Shown: positions 8,647-18,094, numbered from the stretch's first letter. The stretch is DNA of 64,000 nucleotides from Chloracidobacterium sp. (GCA_016706275.1 JADJJY010000004.1:124001-188000); one strand, 5' to 3'. Numbers and translations are program-made. The notes: generated by a model from the sequence alone, not told the origin.

Positions 8647-9603
8647 ATGTCGCTTACAAGCAAAGTTTTAGTAACCGGCGGAGCAGGTTTCATAGGCTCA
8701 AATTTGGCAGAGGAATTGATCCGTCAAGGCGCCAAGGTTACGATAATCGATAATCTGGTGACCGGATTTCGTGAGAACCTTGAGGAGATCAATGGTGATT
8801 TTGCTTTTATCGAAGGCGATATCAACGATGACGCCGCTCTTTCAAAAGCCATCGACGGATGCGAAATAGTTTTTCACGAAGCCGCTCTTCCGAGCGTTCC
8901 GCGCTCAGTCGATGACCCTGCCGAAACTCATGAGGCATGCGTCAACGCCACTCTAAAGTTGCTTATCAAATCAAAAGACGTTGGCGTCCGTCGCGTAGTC
9001 TACGCAGCCTCTAGCTCCGCTTACGGCGACCAGCCCGTTTTGCCCAAGGTCGAAACGATGCGGCCTGATCCGCTCTCACCATATGCCGTCGCAAAGATCA
9101 CCGGCGAATTTTATTGCCGCTCATTTAACAACGTCTACGGATTAGAGACGATGTCGCTCCGTTATTTTAATGTCTTCGGCCCAAGACAAAATCCGGCATC
9201 AATGTACTCGGGCGTAATTTCGCGGTTTGTCGATGCTTTGATGACCGACACAACACCGGTCATCTACGGTGACGGCGAACATTCGCGTGACTTTACTTAC
9301 ATCGACAACGTCGTTGATGCAAATATTAAGGCGATGAATGCGGCTAAAGGCATCGGCGAGACGCTAAACGTCGCCAACGGCGACCGCATCACGCTTAACG
9401 AATTATTGAGTGTGTTAAAGAAGATTACCGGCAAAGATGACGTTCAAGCTGATCATCAGGCTCCGCGCAAAGGCGATGTTCGAGATTCGCAGGCAGACAA
9501 TACCCGAGCTATCGAATGGCTCGGGTATGAACAAAAAGTCGGGTTGGAAGAAGGGCTCCGCCGCACGATCGACTGGTGGAAGGGCAGCCGTTTCGCTAAA
9601 TAG
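8647..9603 (+). CDS. NAD-dependent sugar-nucleotide epimerase (UDP-GlcNAc/UDP-Glc 4-epimerase type)
   Basis: Extended short-chain dehydrogenase/reductase, 318 residues from ATG 8647; an in-frame start at 8608 would overlap ugd. It has VTGGAGFIGSNLAEEL for NAD binding, the catalytic region ASSSAYGD, and YAVAK (Tyr/Lys). SLRYFNVFGPRQNPASMYSGV is typical of WbpP/VipB-like UDP-GlcNAc 4-epimerases and also of UDP-glucuronate 4-epimerases. With ugd beside it, a route to UDP-galacturonate or to an N-acetyl-hexosaminuronate is likely; the exact substrate is open. Confidence 0.87.
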   Translation: MSLTSKVLVTGGAGFIGSNLAEELIRQGAKVTIIDNLVTGFRENLEEINGDFAFIEGDINDDAALSKAIDGCEIVFHEAALPSVPRSVDDPAETHEACVNATLKLLIKSKDVGVRRVVYAASSSAYGDQPVLPKVETMRPDPLSPYAVAKITGEFYCRSFNNVYGLETMSLRYFNVFGPRQNPASMYSGVISRFVDALMTDTTPVIYGDGEHSRDFTYIDNVVDANIKAMNAAKGIGETLNVANGDRITLNELLSVLKKITGKDDVQADHQAPRKGDVRDSQADNTRAIEWLGYEQKVGLEEGLRRTIDWWKGSRFAK

Positions 9604-9608
9604 ATCTT

Positions 9609-10349
9609 TTATTTGGGGATCGCAAACGCATCGTCCGCCATCTGCGAATTTACGAGGATATCTTTTGTTTTAAAGTTTGCATACGCGGTGATCTGCCCTA
9701 GATCAAACCGCTGCGAATATTTTTTGGGCACTACCAGGCCTTCGACCGTTTGAAACTCATCCACCTCGACCGATGTCGTCACAACACGCCCGCTGACCTC
9801 GTAGCTTGATTCATAACCTTTGATCTGGCTTGTTTTCTCATCAACAAAAAAATCGGTGTAGTATCCCTCGGGAGTGGTTATGCGAAAGCCGCGTTTCTTT
9901 TTCCTGAGCAGTTCACCAAGCTCAGAGACTTTATACCCCGCGTCCCCGATACGCTGCAGCACGGGAAACCCTAGGCTCGTGACCGGCGGCAAAGCAAAAC
10001 CCTGTACCGACGAATAAGTCTCGCGGCCGTCGCATACCTGTTTTAGAGATTGCACCGCGCTGGTCAATTCAAAATAGTACTTATCCCCGCTGACCGCCGT
10101 CGAAAATGCTCCCGGCAGGGCCTGTCCCATAAAGGTTAGATCAGCCGAGCCTTTCATCACGAGCGACTTTAACTGTTTCAGCTTATCTCCGCCATGGGCG
10201 GCGAGCGTTGCCTTGGCAATGTCCATAGACGCTGTATCAACTGCCGCAGGCTTTGGGGCAGCGGGCTGTTGAACAACCGGTTCCTTTTGCGAAAATGCCG
10301 CAAGAGACACCAAGCATATAACGAGTGCGGATAAGATAACTTTATTCAT
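9609..10349 (-). CDS. Exported LolA-like protein of unknown function
   Basis: 246 residues with a signal peptide cleaved near AAFSQ and a Pro/Ala-rich linker. The body is beta-rich (DIAKATLAAHGGDKLKQLKSLVMKGSADLTFMG; GYESSYEVSGRVVTTSVEVDEFQTVEGLVVPKKY, split over about 50-240). The pattern of a repeated strand carrying a substitution history is seen in outer-membrane lipoprotein-sorting/LolA-like proteins of Acidobacteriota. It lies just downstream of the TonB receptor gene on the same strand. It converges on the epimerase gene with only 5 bases between them. Confidence 0.65.
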   Translation of the reverse strand: MNKVILSALVICLVSLAAFSQKEPVVQQPAAPKPAAVDTASMDIAKATLAAHGGDKLKQLKSLVMKGSADLTFMGQALPGAFSTAVSGDKYYFELTSAVQSLKQVCDGRETYSSVQGFALPPVTSLGFPVLQRIGDAGYKVSELGELLRKKKRGFRITTPEGYYTDFFVDEKTSQIKGYESSYEVSGRVVTTSVEVDEFQTVEGLVVPKKYSQRFDLGQITAYANFKTKDILVNSQMADDAFAIPK

Positions 10350-10441
10350 AATTGTTGCTCGCTAACAGTAAAGCGAAAGAGAGATAAGATCATATACGTT
10401 CTCATCTCCCTTTCGTTTCATTATACTTCGTGCCGTGGTTA

Positions 10442-13400
10442 TTACCAGCTAAATCTGGCTTGCAGTTCGACCCTGCGGTTAGGACCGCTTACGCCGCCTC
10501 CACCCCCGCCGCCAAATCCACCAAATCCACCGGCCGTCGATACAGACTGTCCAAAACGGTTCGAACTTAGTCCACCGATGGGATTGGCTAAGTTGACCTT
10601 ATTAAATAGATTCGAGACGTTAATGCCGACGTTCAAGTTGAATGGTTTACGCGCATCGCCTCCGCCGCCAAATCCACCACCCATGCCGCCCATCATCATA
10701 CGCCCACCGCCGGGACCGCCGCCACCCATTCCTGCCGGGGGCCCGCCACCGGTTCCACCACCACTGTTAGCAGTTGCCTGACCGGCAGATTTGCCGAAAC
10801 TAAACGTCTTGCCAACACGCAGATTTACGCTGACACTGCCTGGTCCGACACCGTAGTTTCGCGGCAGGATCGAGCTCGGATCGTTGGATCCGATATCACA
10901 GAATGCTGTATTGAGATTGAGCTCGGTGCAACGCGTACGAAGCTCGCCATACGTCGGCCTTTCAGTAAAGACGCCGTCGCCGTTAACATCGATGCCCCGA
11001 GTAATATTAAATGGACGGCCTGAGTTAGCGATAATGAACGGGTTGAGCGACACGCCCCAAGGCAACGATACATTTCCAAAAATCACCAAGCTGTGACGGA
11101 CGTCAAAAGATCCGCGGCCATATTCGCCATTAAAATCGTAGGCGTATGCGGGACTGCTGCCAGCACCGTCGGTGTCGCCATTGGCAAACCCGATGCTGTA
11201 ATTTCCTGACAGCGAGAATTTCGTGCTGAAATTAGTACGCAGGCCAATGTTAAGACGGTTTTGAGTAATAGTACCGTTCGACTGATACTCACTGATATTG
11301 CCCAGCGTCGGCTGCGGACGAGGTGCGTTCAAACAATTTATGAGCAGCGGGCAGATCGGAGCATTTACATTGACCGTGCGAAGCTGATGCAGCGATCGCG
11401 ATGCGATGTAAAACGCCGACAACGTCGTCTTTGCGGGCAGTTGACGCTCCACACCCAATGCAAGCTGTATCGTGTACGGAGCCTGTAGGTCACTGCCGAC
11501 GCGGCGGATCGTACTAGAACCTGGCAGAACCGCAAGGATCTGTGCCGCCGTCGGGACGTTGGTCACACCGGTAGATGTAAAGACGGGCTGTGCAAGCAAA
11601 GCCAAAGCCGCTGCACGACGTACAGGATCGGTATCGTTAGCACTTACAAGTAGATTAAGCTGCTGGACGCCGTCAAAACGAGCCGCCTGTAGGGCAAAGT
11701 TTTCACTAAAGCGATCGTAGAAAATACCGGCACCGCCGCGGAGAACGGTCTTAGGTGATTTCGCTCCACCGGCACCCGGTGACCAAGCAAAACCAAACCT
11801 AGGAGCAAAGTTAAACTTGCTGCTTATGTTTGTCTGATTCTCGTAACGCACGCCAAAGCTCAGCAGTAACGCCGGGCTAATACGCCAGTCGTCTGTAAGG
11901 AAAAGGCCGCCATCTAATTGCGACACTTTTGCTAACGGATTGCCGGTCGTGATCGAAAACTGCGTGGGGTTATACCTGGCACCCGCAACACCGGTGACCT
12001 TACAACGATACTGCTCGATCGACGAGACCACTAGATCTGTGTCAATGTCGCAAGCATCCGCCGGAGCAAAGAAACCCTGGAAAAGAAAAGTTCCTCCAAA
12101 ATTGCTCTCTGAACGGTCAGCTAAATTTACCTGACGCAGTCGGCCGCCAAATTTGACCGAGTGCTGCAGATTCTTGCCAAATGAGGTAGTCGTAAAGTTA
12201 TTGAGCTCCCACACTCGATTGCGGTTAAATGCCAAACCTATCTGTGCTCCGCCGCCCGTAAAGGCCGACGCAACGCTTATCGTTGGTATCGAGTTATCTC
12301 CCAGCTGCTGACGACGCGAATTACTAAATTCAAAGCGCGTTTCGTTTACCGTCTTTGCGTTGATGATCATCGTCTCAGTGAGACGGATCTCGTGCTCGCG
12401 GCTGCTTGTCGTGAATGCCCGCGAAAGCAATGAGGTGTCACCGATGCCCTGATTGGTCGCACTCGATGCACTAAAGTTGTACCGTGCGACAAGCGTATTT
12501 TTGTCGTTGATCGCATAATCGATACGCGGCCCAACCGAGAAACGCTTATTCGGGACGCGGACATCTCGCCTAAAACCAACAATATTAAAACCGCTGTCCA
12601 GTATCTGAGCGTTGATGATCGCGTTGTTATCAGCCTGACGATTGTTTATATCTAAAAAGAAAGATGATTTGCCCTTTGAAAGCGGCCCTGAAATGTTACC
12701 GCCAAACGCACGGGTCTGACTCGGGGCTCGATTTACTGCAAACGGATTGCGCGAATTAAGACTTTCGTCGTTAAAGCTACCATTGGCCGAACCACGCCAT
12801 TTGTCCGAACCCGGACGCGTCAATATCTCGATACGGCCAAATCCGAGCCGGTCATATTCTGCTGAAAAAGGATTTTGGTTGATACGGATCTCACGGATCG
12901 ATTCTTTTGGCGGCAACTGTCCACCGGTAAAACCGTCAATATAGATCTGCCCGCCATTTGGCCCTGCCGAAGCACCCGCTAACGCCTGTAATGCAGCTTG
13001 TAGCTCATCAGGATCGTCCGGTAGTGCGTCAAGGTCTTTGCCGGAGATGATCGTCGCGTTGGCATTATTGTCGGCATCTGTCGAGACCGCTCCGTTGTTG
13101 CTAACCTCGACGTTTTCCTGAACACCCTCGACGGTCAAAACGACCATCAGGTCGTTACGCTCGCCGGCGGTAACTATTACCTCGGCGTTTTCGTAAAGGG
13201 CAAATTTTGCAGCTATTGCCTTGACCGTGTACTTACCCGGTGCGAGGCCCGTGATGGCATATTCGCCGCGAGCGTTGGTGATCGCCTGTTTTTGCTTGCC
13301 GTCAGCGGCAACTGCCGTGACCGAAGCACCAACCAGGATCGCACCAAGCGCGTCGGTGACAGAGCCGCCGATACTACCGGCCGTCTGTGCAAACGCCGCT

Positions 13401-13456
13401 CCTGCTGAGATGACAGAGATGATGCCTGTCAATATAAAAATTCTTATGAGTTTCAT
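10442..13456 (-). CDS. TonB-dependent receptor-like outer membrane protein with carboxypeptidase-regulatory domain
   Basis: 1004 residues. A signal peptide (ends AAFAQ) is followed by a CarboxypepD_reg domain (about 25-110: GSIGGSVTDALGAILVGASV), a plug-like domain (about 130-220, with ALQALAGASAGPNGGQIYIDG and IREIRINQNPFSAEYDR), then a large beta-barrel. The last residue is aromatic (RFSW), as usual for outer-membrane barrels. Near residues 880-930 is an unusual Gly/Met/Pro-rich insertion, and a second Gly run lies near 975. Oar-like receptors of this type are abundant in Acidobacteriota and Bacteroidota. The substrate is unknown; no clear TonB box was identified. Confidence 0.85.
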   Translation of the reverse strand: MKLIRIFILTGIISVISAGAAFAQTAGSIGGSVTDALGAILVGASVTAVAADGKQKQAITNARGEYAITGLAPGKYTVKAIAAKFALYENAEVIVTAGERNDLMVVLTVEGVQENVEVSNNGAVSTDADNNANATIISGKDLDALPDDPDELQAALQALAGASAGPNGGQIYIDGFTGGQLPPKESIREIRINQNPFSAEYDRLGFGRIEILTRPGSDKWRGSANGSFNDESLNSRNPFAVNRAPSQTRAFGGNISGPLSKGKSSFFLDINNRQADNNAIINAQILDSGFNIVGFRRDVRVPNKRFSVGPRIDYAINDKNTLVARYNFSASSATNQGIGDTSLLSRAFTTSSREHEIRLTETMIINAKTVNETRFEFSNSRRQQLGDNSIPTISVASAFTGGGAQIGLAFNRNRVWELNNFTTTSFGKNLQHSVKFGGRLRQVNLADRSESNFGGTFLFQGFFAPADACDIDTDLVVSSIEQYRCKVTGVAGARYNPTQFSITTGNPLAKVSQLDGGLFLTDDWRISPALLLSFGVRYENQTNISSKFNFAPRFGFAWSPGAGGAKSPKTVLRGGAGIFYDRFSENFALQAARFDGVQQLNLLVSANDTDPVRRAAALALLAQPVFTSTGVTNVPTAAQILAVLPGSSTIRRVGSDLQAPYTIQLALGVERQLPAKTTLSAFYIASRSLHQLRTVNVNAPICPLLINCLNAPRPQPTLGNISEYQSNGTITQNRLNIGLRTNFSTKFSLSGNYSIGFANGDTDGAGSSPAYAYDFNGEYGRGSFDVRHSLVIFGNVSLPWGVSLNPFIIANSGRPFNITRGIDVNGDGVFTERPTYGELRTRCTELNLNTAFCDIGSNDPSSILPRNYGVGPGSVSVNLRVGKTFSFGKSAGQATANSGGGTGGGPPAGMGGGGPGGGRMMMGGMGGGFGGGGDARKPFNLNVGINVSNLFNKVNLANPIGGLSSNRFGQSVSTAGGFGGFGGGGGGGVSGPNRRVELQARFSW

Positions 13457-13537
13457 GATAATAAATTAGTTATTTTTGCTTTGTTCCGTAGGGCAAAGGA
13501 CCTAACTGGCCCTTTCCTCAATATCGTCAATTAAAAT

Positions 13538-14749
13538 TTAGGGGAAACCCGCACCGTCGAGCCCCGGGATATTGATATCCAGTGCCCCTGCGCGACCTGG
13601 TCGTCCGCCGCTTGATGCCTGTGCCATTCTAATAAATGGCTCAACACCGGCAAGCAGCTTGATCGCCCGCATACGGGTGATGTTTCCGTTATTCGTACTC
13701 GAGACGGCGATCATATCGCCCACCTTTAGATTTTCGACTGTAATGGTCGGAAAGCGTTCGAGCATCTCGTCGACGCTGCCGCCACCACGGCCGCCCATTC
13801 CAGGCCGGCCTTGTCCGCCCGGTGTTTGTCCTTCACCGGCAGGCTGTCCGCCGGTAGTCGGGGGGCCAACCTGAACCGTCCCGCCCTGTCCGCCTGGACG
13901 CGGGCCCGTCGTACCGCCTGCCATCTGAGCACCGGCCATACGCATGGCCATCTCAGCAGGAAAATTCTTTAATAAAGTTCTCGGGCCGACCTCGATGGTC
14001 ACTTCCTTATTCGTCTGTAAATTCTTGATAACAACTTCATTTTTAGCTACGTCGGTCGAAACCACCGTACCCGCAACCGTTTGAAACGCTCCGGTCAGGA
14101 TCGTTTCCGCGGTCATCGCGTTGCCCTCAGTATTCTTATCGCCTATGGCACGGAGCATATCGCCGACCTTGATCTCGGCCAGCGTGCTCGGCTTTGCCTC
14201 GTCAAACCGCTCGGAGTCAGGAGCGTAACGAATAAACTTCGCACCAACCTTGGGCGTCACGACCATCACCGTGCTGACGGTCATATTGCGAACATCCACT
14301 GTGATCTGCCCCGTCTGCGCGTTGACTATGGTCACCTTGCCGGCGATACCACGTTTTTGCCACTCGGCTGCTTCTTTAGCGTTCTTTGCTGCAATATCCG
14401 CTTTTGTAATGAAATAGACCGTGCGAGCATTGAGCGATTTGCCATCCGCACCGGCGAGGGCCGATACAGTAGCCTTATCCCCAACAGCGATGTCAGCCAA
14501 CGTTCCGTCCGTCGCTTTTGCAAAATCGAGCGTTTCGGCGGATACCTTCTTAAATGCTGTTTTCTCGGTTATTACGGCATCGACCTTTCCCGTATCTGTG
14601 GTGACACTGATCGTCTTACCGTCGATCGCCGCAACATCACCTCTCAAATATGTCGGTTTTACCGCGGTTGCGGGTGTCTGTCCGGATACAAGTGCGAAAA
14701 CACCTGATACCAGGAATATCATCACAGAAATAATTAAATTTTGTAGCAT
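13538..14749 (-). CDS. Exported DUF5666-type repeat protein with Gly-rich insert
   Basis: About 403 residues from ATG 14749, which has AAGGGA upstream and starts a clean signal peptide (ISVMIFLVSGVFALVSGQ); an in-frame start at 14806 is less likely. It contains about three related beta-rich modules, each with a metal- or OB-like pattern (RGDVAAIDGKTISVTTDTG; GKVTIVNAQTGQITVDV; GTVVSTDVAKNEVVIKN). A Gly/Pro/Gln-rich disordered region follows (about 295-345) before a last module VDEMLERFPTITVENLKVGD. It precedes the TonB receptor gene on the same strand, 81 bases away, and both carry Gly-rich inserts. Function unknown. Confidence 0.7.
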   Translation of the reverse strand: MLQNLIISVMIFLVSGVFALVSGQTPATAVKPTYLRGDVAAIDGKTISVTTDTGKVDAVITEKTAFKKVSAETLDFAKATDGTLADIAVGDKATVSALAGADGKSLNARTVYFITKADIAAKNAKEAAEWQKRGIAGKVTIVNAQTGQITVDVRNMTVSTVMVVTPKVGAKFIRYAPDSERFDEAKPSTLAEIKVGDMLRAIGDKNTEGNAMTAETILTGAFQTVAGTVVSTDVAKNEVVIKNLQTNKEVTIEVGPRTLLKNFPAEMAMRMAGAQMAGGTTGPRPGGQGGTVQVGPPTTGGQPAGEGQTPGGQGRPGMGGRGGGSVDEMLERFPTITVENLKVGDMIAVSSTNNGNITRMRAIKLLAGVEPFIRMAQASSGGRPGRAGALDINIPGLDGAGFP

Positions 14750-14882
14750 AAGTATAATTTCCCTTGTTTTTATACGTTTTGAAAACGCCTTTATTGCGTG
14801 CTTCAACAGTATAAGACGTTAATTCTATCAGTAAGGTTCGAGGCTATTTGTAAAGAAATGTAAAATTGTGCAAGCGTAGCAC

Positions 14883-15848
14883 TTACGCGTTTTGCCATTT
14901 GGCCGTCGAGCGGCCGGTGAGGATCAACCCGATGCCAAAAGCAAAGACGGTAAAAAGTGCGATCAGCCACACATAGGGAAGCGAAAGCAGGAGCGTCCAA
15001 ACCGCTACGCCAAGGAGCGTGGCGAGCGTTTCAGAGCGGTTATTTTCAGAGAGAAATCGTTTTTGGATCAACTTGCCAAGGCTCACTTGAAGCGACACTC
15101 TGCCGAAAACGTAACCAAGAACGAGTACCAGCATTCCCATCAGTCCGAGCGTCGCCCCGATGAAGTTTGGCAACAGCAAGGCACCGGCGATGATGGCACT
15201 CATTACAAACAGAAACGCACCTGCACCGAGGGCACAGACCTTGAGCCACGACAGTTGTATCCGCGCGACGGCGCGGCCAACGGCACCCGGAGCGATAGTC
15301 GTTATAACTATCGAGATAATGAACCAAAACAGCGCGACGACCACACGTTGTGCAACAAAACTGATCGAAAAGGTCGGCGAAAAAAGCTGTGTCGGGTTTT
15401 GTCCAAAGTTTCGCAGTTCTTCCTCAAACGCACCAAGTGTGACGGTCTCTTTCCCCTGCACCCGCGTGCTGCCCTCGCCCTCCTGCTTATAAACGCCGCC
15501 AAGCACAAACACATCGCCGCCGATATGAGAATTGTCTTTTTGTGTGACGTTACCGCCGATCGTCGCCACATCTTCGGCGACCGTACCTTCGACCGAAACA
15601 TCTCCACCGACAGCAAGGGCGCTTTTTGCCCGTTTTTTGATGATTATGGATTTACCGAAAACAATGATGTCCTGATCTGGAGCGTCGTTGACGATGACTG
15701 TCATTTGGTCATCGGAGACCGTGATCTCAGGATTCGGTTCCATCCCAAAGACGCAGACCACCTCAGCGGCGAGCAGCAAAAACGCAAACGTGAGCAGTCT
15801 TTGCGGCAAGACGCGGCTTGTAAATGCTGTCTCTGTTAAATAATTCAC
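14883..15848 (-). CDS. Bactofilin-like (polymer-forming) domain membrane protein
   Basis: 321 residues. A signal/anchor segment (about 15-35) is followed by a short beta-helical stretch (about 65-145) with the repeating ALAVGGDVSVEGTVAEDVATIGGNV pattern (split here for brevity around residues 77-101), like bactofilin/polymer-forming cytoskeletal domains, then four or so hydrophobic segments (about 165-310). It begins 15 bases after the anti-sigma factor stop, so it is probably part of the sigma/anti-sigma transcription unit and may be a target or sensor of that system (inference). Confidence 0.7.
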   Translation of the reverse strand: MNYLTETAFTSRVLPQRLLTFAFLLLAAEVVCVFGMEPNPEITVSDDQMTVIVNDAPDQDIIVFGKSIIIKKRAKSALAVGGDVSVEGTVAEDVATIGGNVTQKDNSHIGGDVFVLGGVYKQEGEGSTRVQGKETVTLGAFEEELRNFGQNPTQLFSPTFSISFVAQRVVVALFWFIISIVITTIAPGAVGRAVARIQLSWLKVCALGAGAFLFVMSAIIAGALLLPNFIGATLGLMGMLVLVLGYVFGRVSLQVSLGKLIQKRFLSENNRSETLATLLGVAVWTLLLSLPYVWLIALFTVFAFGIGLILTGRSTAKWQNA

Positions 15849-15863
15849 TGTGGCAGGGATTTA

Positions 15864-16427
15864 TTAAGTTTTGAGTGTCCTCAAAACCCTACGCGAGATA
15901 TATAATGAAAAGCCCGCAAACATCAACGCCATCGCTCCAACAGCGAGAACGCCGATCTGAGCCTGTCCGGCAATGCTGCGGACAACGATAGCAAGCCCGA
16001 TAAACAGCGAATAGACCAAGTGGCCAAATATGCCACCGATCGCGGCAGTCTGACCCAAAGCCTCAGCAGCCTTGTCCAATAACGATCCGGCCTCGGCTCC
16101 CATCGCAAATAGTACAAACAGAGCAAGCCCCGCACAGATAAACAGCGCGTTAAACCGCTCACTCGGCCGACGCAATCCGCTCACAGTGCTTTCAGCATTG
16201 ACAACGACCTGCTTTGCAAAATCCGCGGGCAGTTCTAGTTCGCGTTCGTGACCGAGACTGATATCTAAGTTTCTCAGAAATTCTTTTTGATGATTAAGTT
16301 CGATAGAACAAGCCCTGCAGGACGCGAAATGAAGGTCCATCCGCATCTCAAGCGCCGCATCGAGCTCGCCGTCCACATAGGCGGCGATCTCGTCGGTCGG
16401 GCATTGTAATTCCTCTATCTGCATCAA
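15864..16427 (-). CDS. Anti-sigma factor with zinc-finger (zf-HC2) domain
   Basis: 187 residues. The N-terminal domain carries the HxxxCxxC zinc motif of ZAS anti-sigma factors (HFASCRAC, about residues 31-38) preceded by IAAYVDGELD. The second half holds about three hydrophobic segments, so it sits in the inner membrane. Its ATG overlaps the sigma gene stop by 4 bases (ATGA), which indicates translational coupling. It probably holds the ECF sigma factor inactive until an envelope signal releases it. Confidence 0.85.
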   Translation of the reverse strand: MMQIEELQCPTDEIAAYVDGELDAALEMRMDLHFASCRACSIELNHQKEFLRNLDISLGHERELELPADFAKQVVVNAESTVSGLRRPSERFNALFICAGLALFVLFAMGAEAGSLLDKAAEALGQTAAIGGIFGHLVYSLFIGLAIVVRSIAGQAQIGVLAVGAMALMFAGFSLYISRRVLRTLKT

Positions 16428-17029
16428 AATCCTGTAAAACCACGCTCGATAAAGATGGTGCGCATCATCTCACGTGCTCTAAACAATCTGTTTTTTACTG
16501 TGCCTAACGGCAACCCCGTAACATCGGCGATCTCGTCATAGCTCAGATCACGCGAATGTCTAAGTAAGATCAGGTCACGATACGCGGGCGGCAAACAATT
16601 CACAACCGCGTCGATCTCGGTCCGCCATTCGCGCACCTCATGATCCTTCTCAGGCGACGGACGCCCGCTCTCGATCTGTATTTGGTATGTGCCATCGGCG
16701 TTTTCGGTCTCGATGCTCTGCGGTGTGATCGAATTGCGCCGCATATGGTCGATCGCAGCGTTGTGGGCAATACGATAAAGCCAGGTCGAGAATTTGTACT
16801 CGGCACTGTATTTACTCAGCGAATTATAGACCTTGATAAAGACTTCTTGCGTGACGTCCAGAGCCGAATCGTAATCGCCGAGCATGCGAAAAACATAGCT
16901 CGTGATCTGTCGCTGATAACGGTGAACAAGCTCCTCAAAGCCATCAGAACGTCCGCCAATGGTACTGATTATCAGTTCGCCATCGGTCAAACCCTTAATT
17001 CCTTCGATTGAGATCGCTCGTGTCGCCAT
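16424..17029 (-). CDS. ECF (RpoE-like) RNA polymerase sigma factor
   Basis: 201 residues with region 2 (FEELVHRYQRQITSYVFRML, DYDSALDVTQEVFIKVY, FSTWLYRIAHNAAIDHMRR) and region 4 (LPPAYRDLILLRH, LSYDEIADVTGLPLGTVKNRLFRAREMM), no region 3: a group 4 sigma factor. It is translationally coupled to a zinc-finger anti-sigma factor and followed by a bactofilin-like membrane protein. A TGAAAC/CGTA motif pair directly upstream suggests autoregulation. The stimulus is not evident. Confidence 0.93.
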   Translation of the reverse strand: MATRAISIEGIKGLTDGELIISTIGGRSDGFEELVHRYQRQITSYVFRMLGDYDSALDVTQEVFIKVYNSLSKYSAEYKFSTWLYRIAHNAAIDHMRRNSITPQSIETENADGTYQIQIESGRPSPEKDHEVREWRTEIDAVVNCLPPAYRDLILLRHSRDLSYDEIADVTGLPLGTVKNRLFRAREMMRTIFIERGFTGF

Positions 17030-17042
17030 CGTGTAGGGGTAC

Positions 17043-17069
17043 TACGGTAGTTTTATTTAAATTGTTTCA
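17043..17069 (-). promoter_or_regulatory. Candidate ECF-type autoregulatory promoter
   Basis: Minus strand: TGAAAC (17069-17064), 17-base spacer, CGTA (17046-17043). The spacing and boxes resemble ECF promoters such as the sigma-W class of Bacillus subtilis (TGAAAC N16 CGTA). Transcription would begin only a few bases before ATG 17029, and no Shine-Dalgarno is seen, so the mRNA may be nearly leaderless. Confidence 0.4.
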
Positions 17070-17094
17070 ATTCGCAAGACGCCTGAAAAGAAAT

Positions 17095-17166
17095 TTAACC
17101 GCAAAATAAACGAAGGACGCTAAACATAAATAACAATTTAGCGCCTTTTAGTATTTTTCGCGGTTA
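17095..17166. repeat. Inverted repeat of the TTAACCGCG family
   Basis: Outer arms TTAACCGC and GCGGTTA enclose an inner GCTAAA/TTTAGC pair. The right end TTTTCGCGGTTAGATCTTA is also present at 51549-51567. It lies just after the PilM-like gene stop and may act as a terminator hairpin. Confidence 0.6.
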
Positions 17167-17170
17167 GATC

Positions 17171-18091
17171 TTAAAAACTAAGTGCTGCGAGACCAGCGGG
17201 AGATGCAAGGTCGTTGAAATTAAGGCCGCCGCCTGGCAGGCTGAGGCCGACATCATCGGACGTAAGCACTCTGACATCACGTCCCAATGCCTCCGACGCT
17301 ATGCTCTGGATACGGGCCGTAGCAAATTCCCCGCCGACGACCATTACGCTATCGAGCGTCCCGGCTGCACCAAATCTATCGTTATAAAACATCACAAGTC
17401 TGTAAACTTCGTCATCGATCTCGTTAGCAGTACACGTAACCGAACGGACAACCGCCGGTTCAGACCCCTTGAGCAGCAATGCTGTAAATCCGTCATTATT
17501 AGAGCTGATCAGCAGCGAATCAAGCCCGCTGTCACCGCCCATCAACCAGTTTGCTTCGCCCATAGCACGCGGCACGATGAGCCCTGCTTTCCAGCCCAAC
17601 GCCTCAAAATGTGTTTCAAATTCGTCGATCACGGCCAGCTTGACGGCCGTAGCAAAATAGCGGACGCGCCCGTCTTTGTCCGGCGAGATCTTTTCCATCG
17701 CAATACGCAGATGTACCGCCGGTGCCCCAAAGCTCTGCTCGGCTTTCCAGTCGAGTATCTCGTCGCGTTCGTTATTTGACGCGGGTTCGCTGTCGAGCGC
17801 GAGTATCGCCGCACGGGCGGTATTACTCGGCAGCGAGACGGACCATTTTTTTTGGTTTAACAGACCAGCGATCTCAACAACCTCACGTAGTGCTGAGACA
17901 AATTCGAAAGGTGCGACGATGTTAGTATTTAAAAACCCGGGGTCGAGCACGCCGTCAGCGAGAGCAACGGTCGCTGCCTGTTTGATGCCCAAGTTGCGGC
18001 GGCTGCCCTGTAGGGCAACGGCCGAGATGCTATTTTTATCGATGCCGAGAGCCGCGTTGGGAAAGCTGGGACTGGTTATTGAAGAAAACAT
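17171..18091 (-). CDS. PilM-like actin-fold pilus assembly protein
   Basis: 306 residues, resembling type IV pilus PilM, the cytoplasmic actin-like protein that links the inner-membrane PilN/PilO complex. Visible features: ALGIDKNSISAVAL (phosphate-1-like), WSVSLPSNTARAAIL, DEILDWKAEQSFG, and VVGGEFATARIQSIASEALG near the C-terminus. It ends the operon secretin-pseudopilin-pseudopilin-PilM. No PilN, PilO, PilB, PilT or prepilin peptidase gene is present here, so the machine would need parts encoded elsewhere. Confidence 0.78.
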   Translation of the reverse strand: MFSSITSPSFPNAALGIDKNSISAVALQGSRRNLGIKQAATVALADGVLDPGFLNTNIVAPFEFVSALREVVEIAGLLNQKKWSVSLPSNTARAAILALDSEPASNNERDEILDWKAEQSFGAPAVHLRIAMEKISPDKDGRVRYFATAVKLAVIDEFETHFEALGWKAGLIVPRAMGEANWLMGGDSGLDSLLISSNNDGFTALLLKGSEPAVVRSVTCTANEIDDEVYRLVMFYNDRFGAAGTLDSVMVVGGEFATARIQSIASEALGRDVRVLTSDDVGLSLPGGGLNFNDLASPAGLAALSF

Positions 18092-18094
18092 ATT

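Noticed and set aside
14892..15839. Plus-strand open frame of 315 codons
   Set aside because: Exactly antisense to the bactofilin-like membrane protein; rich in Lys, Arg, His and Asp as expected of a complement of hydrophobic codons.
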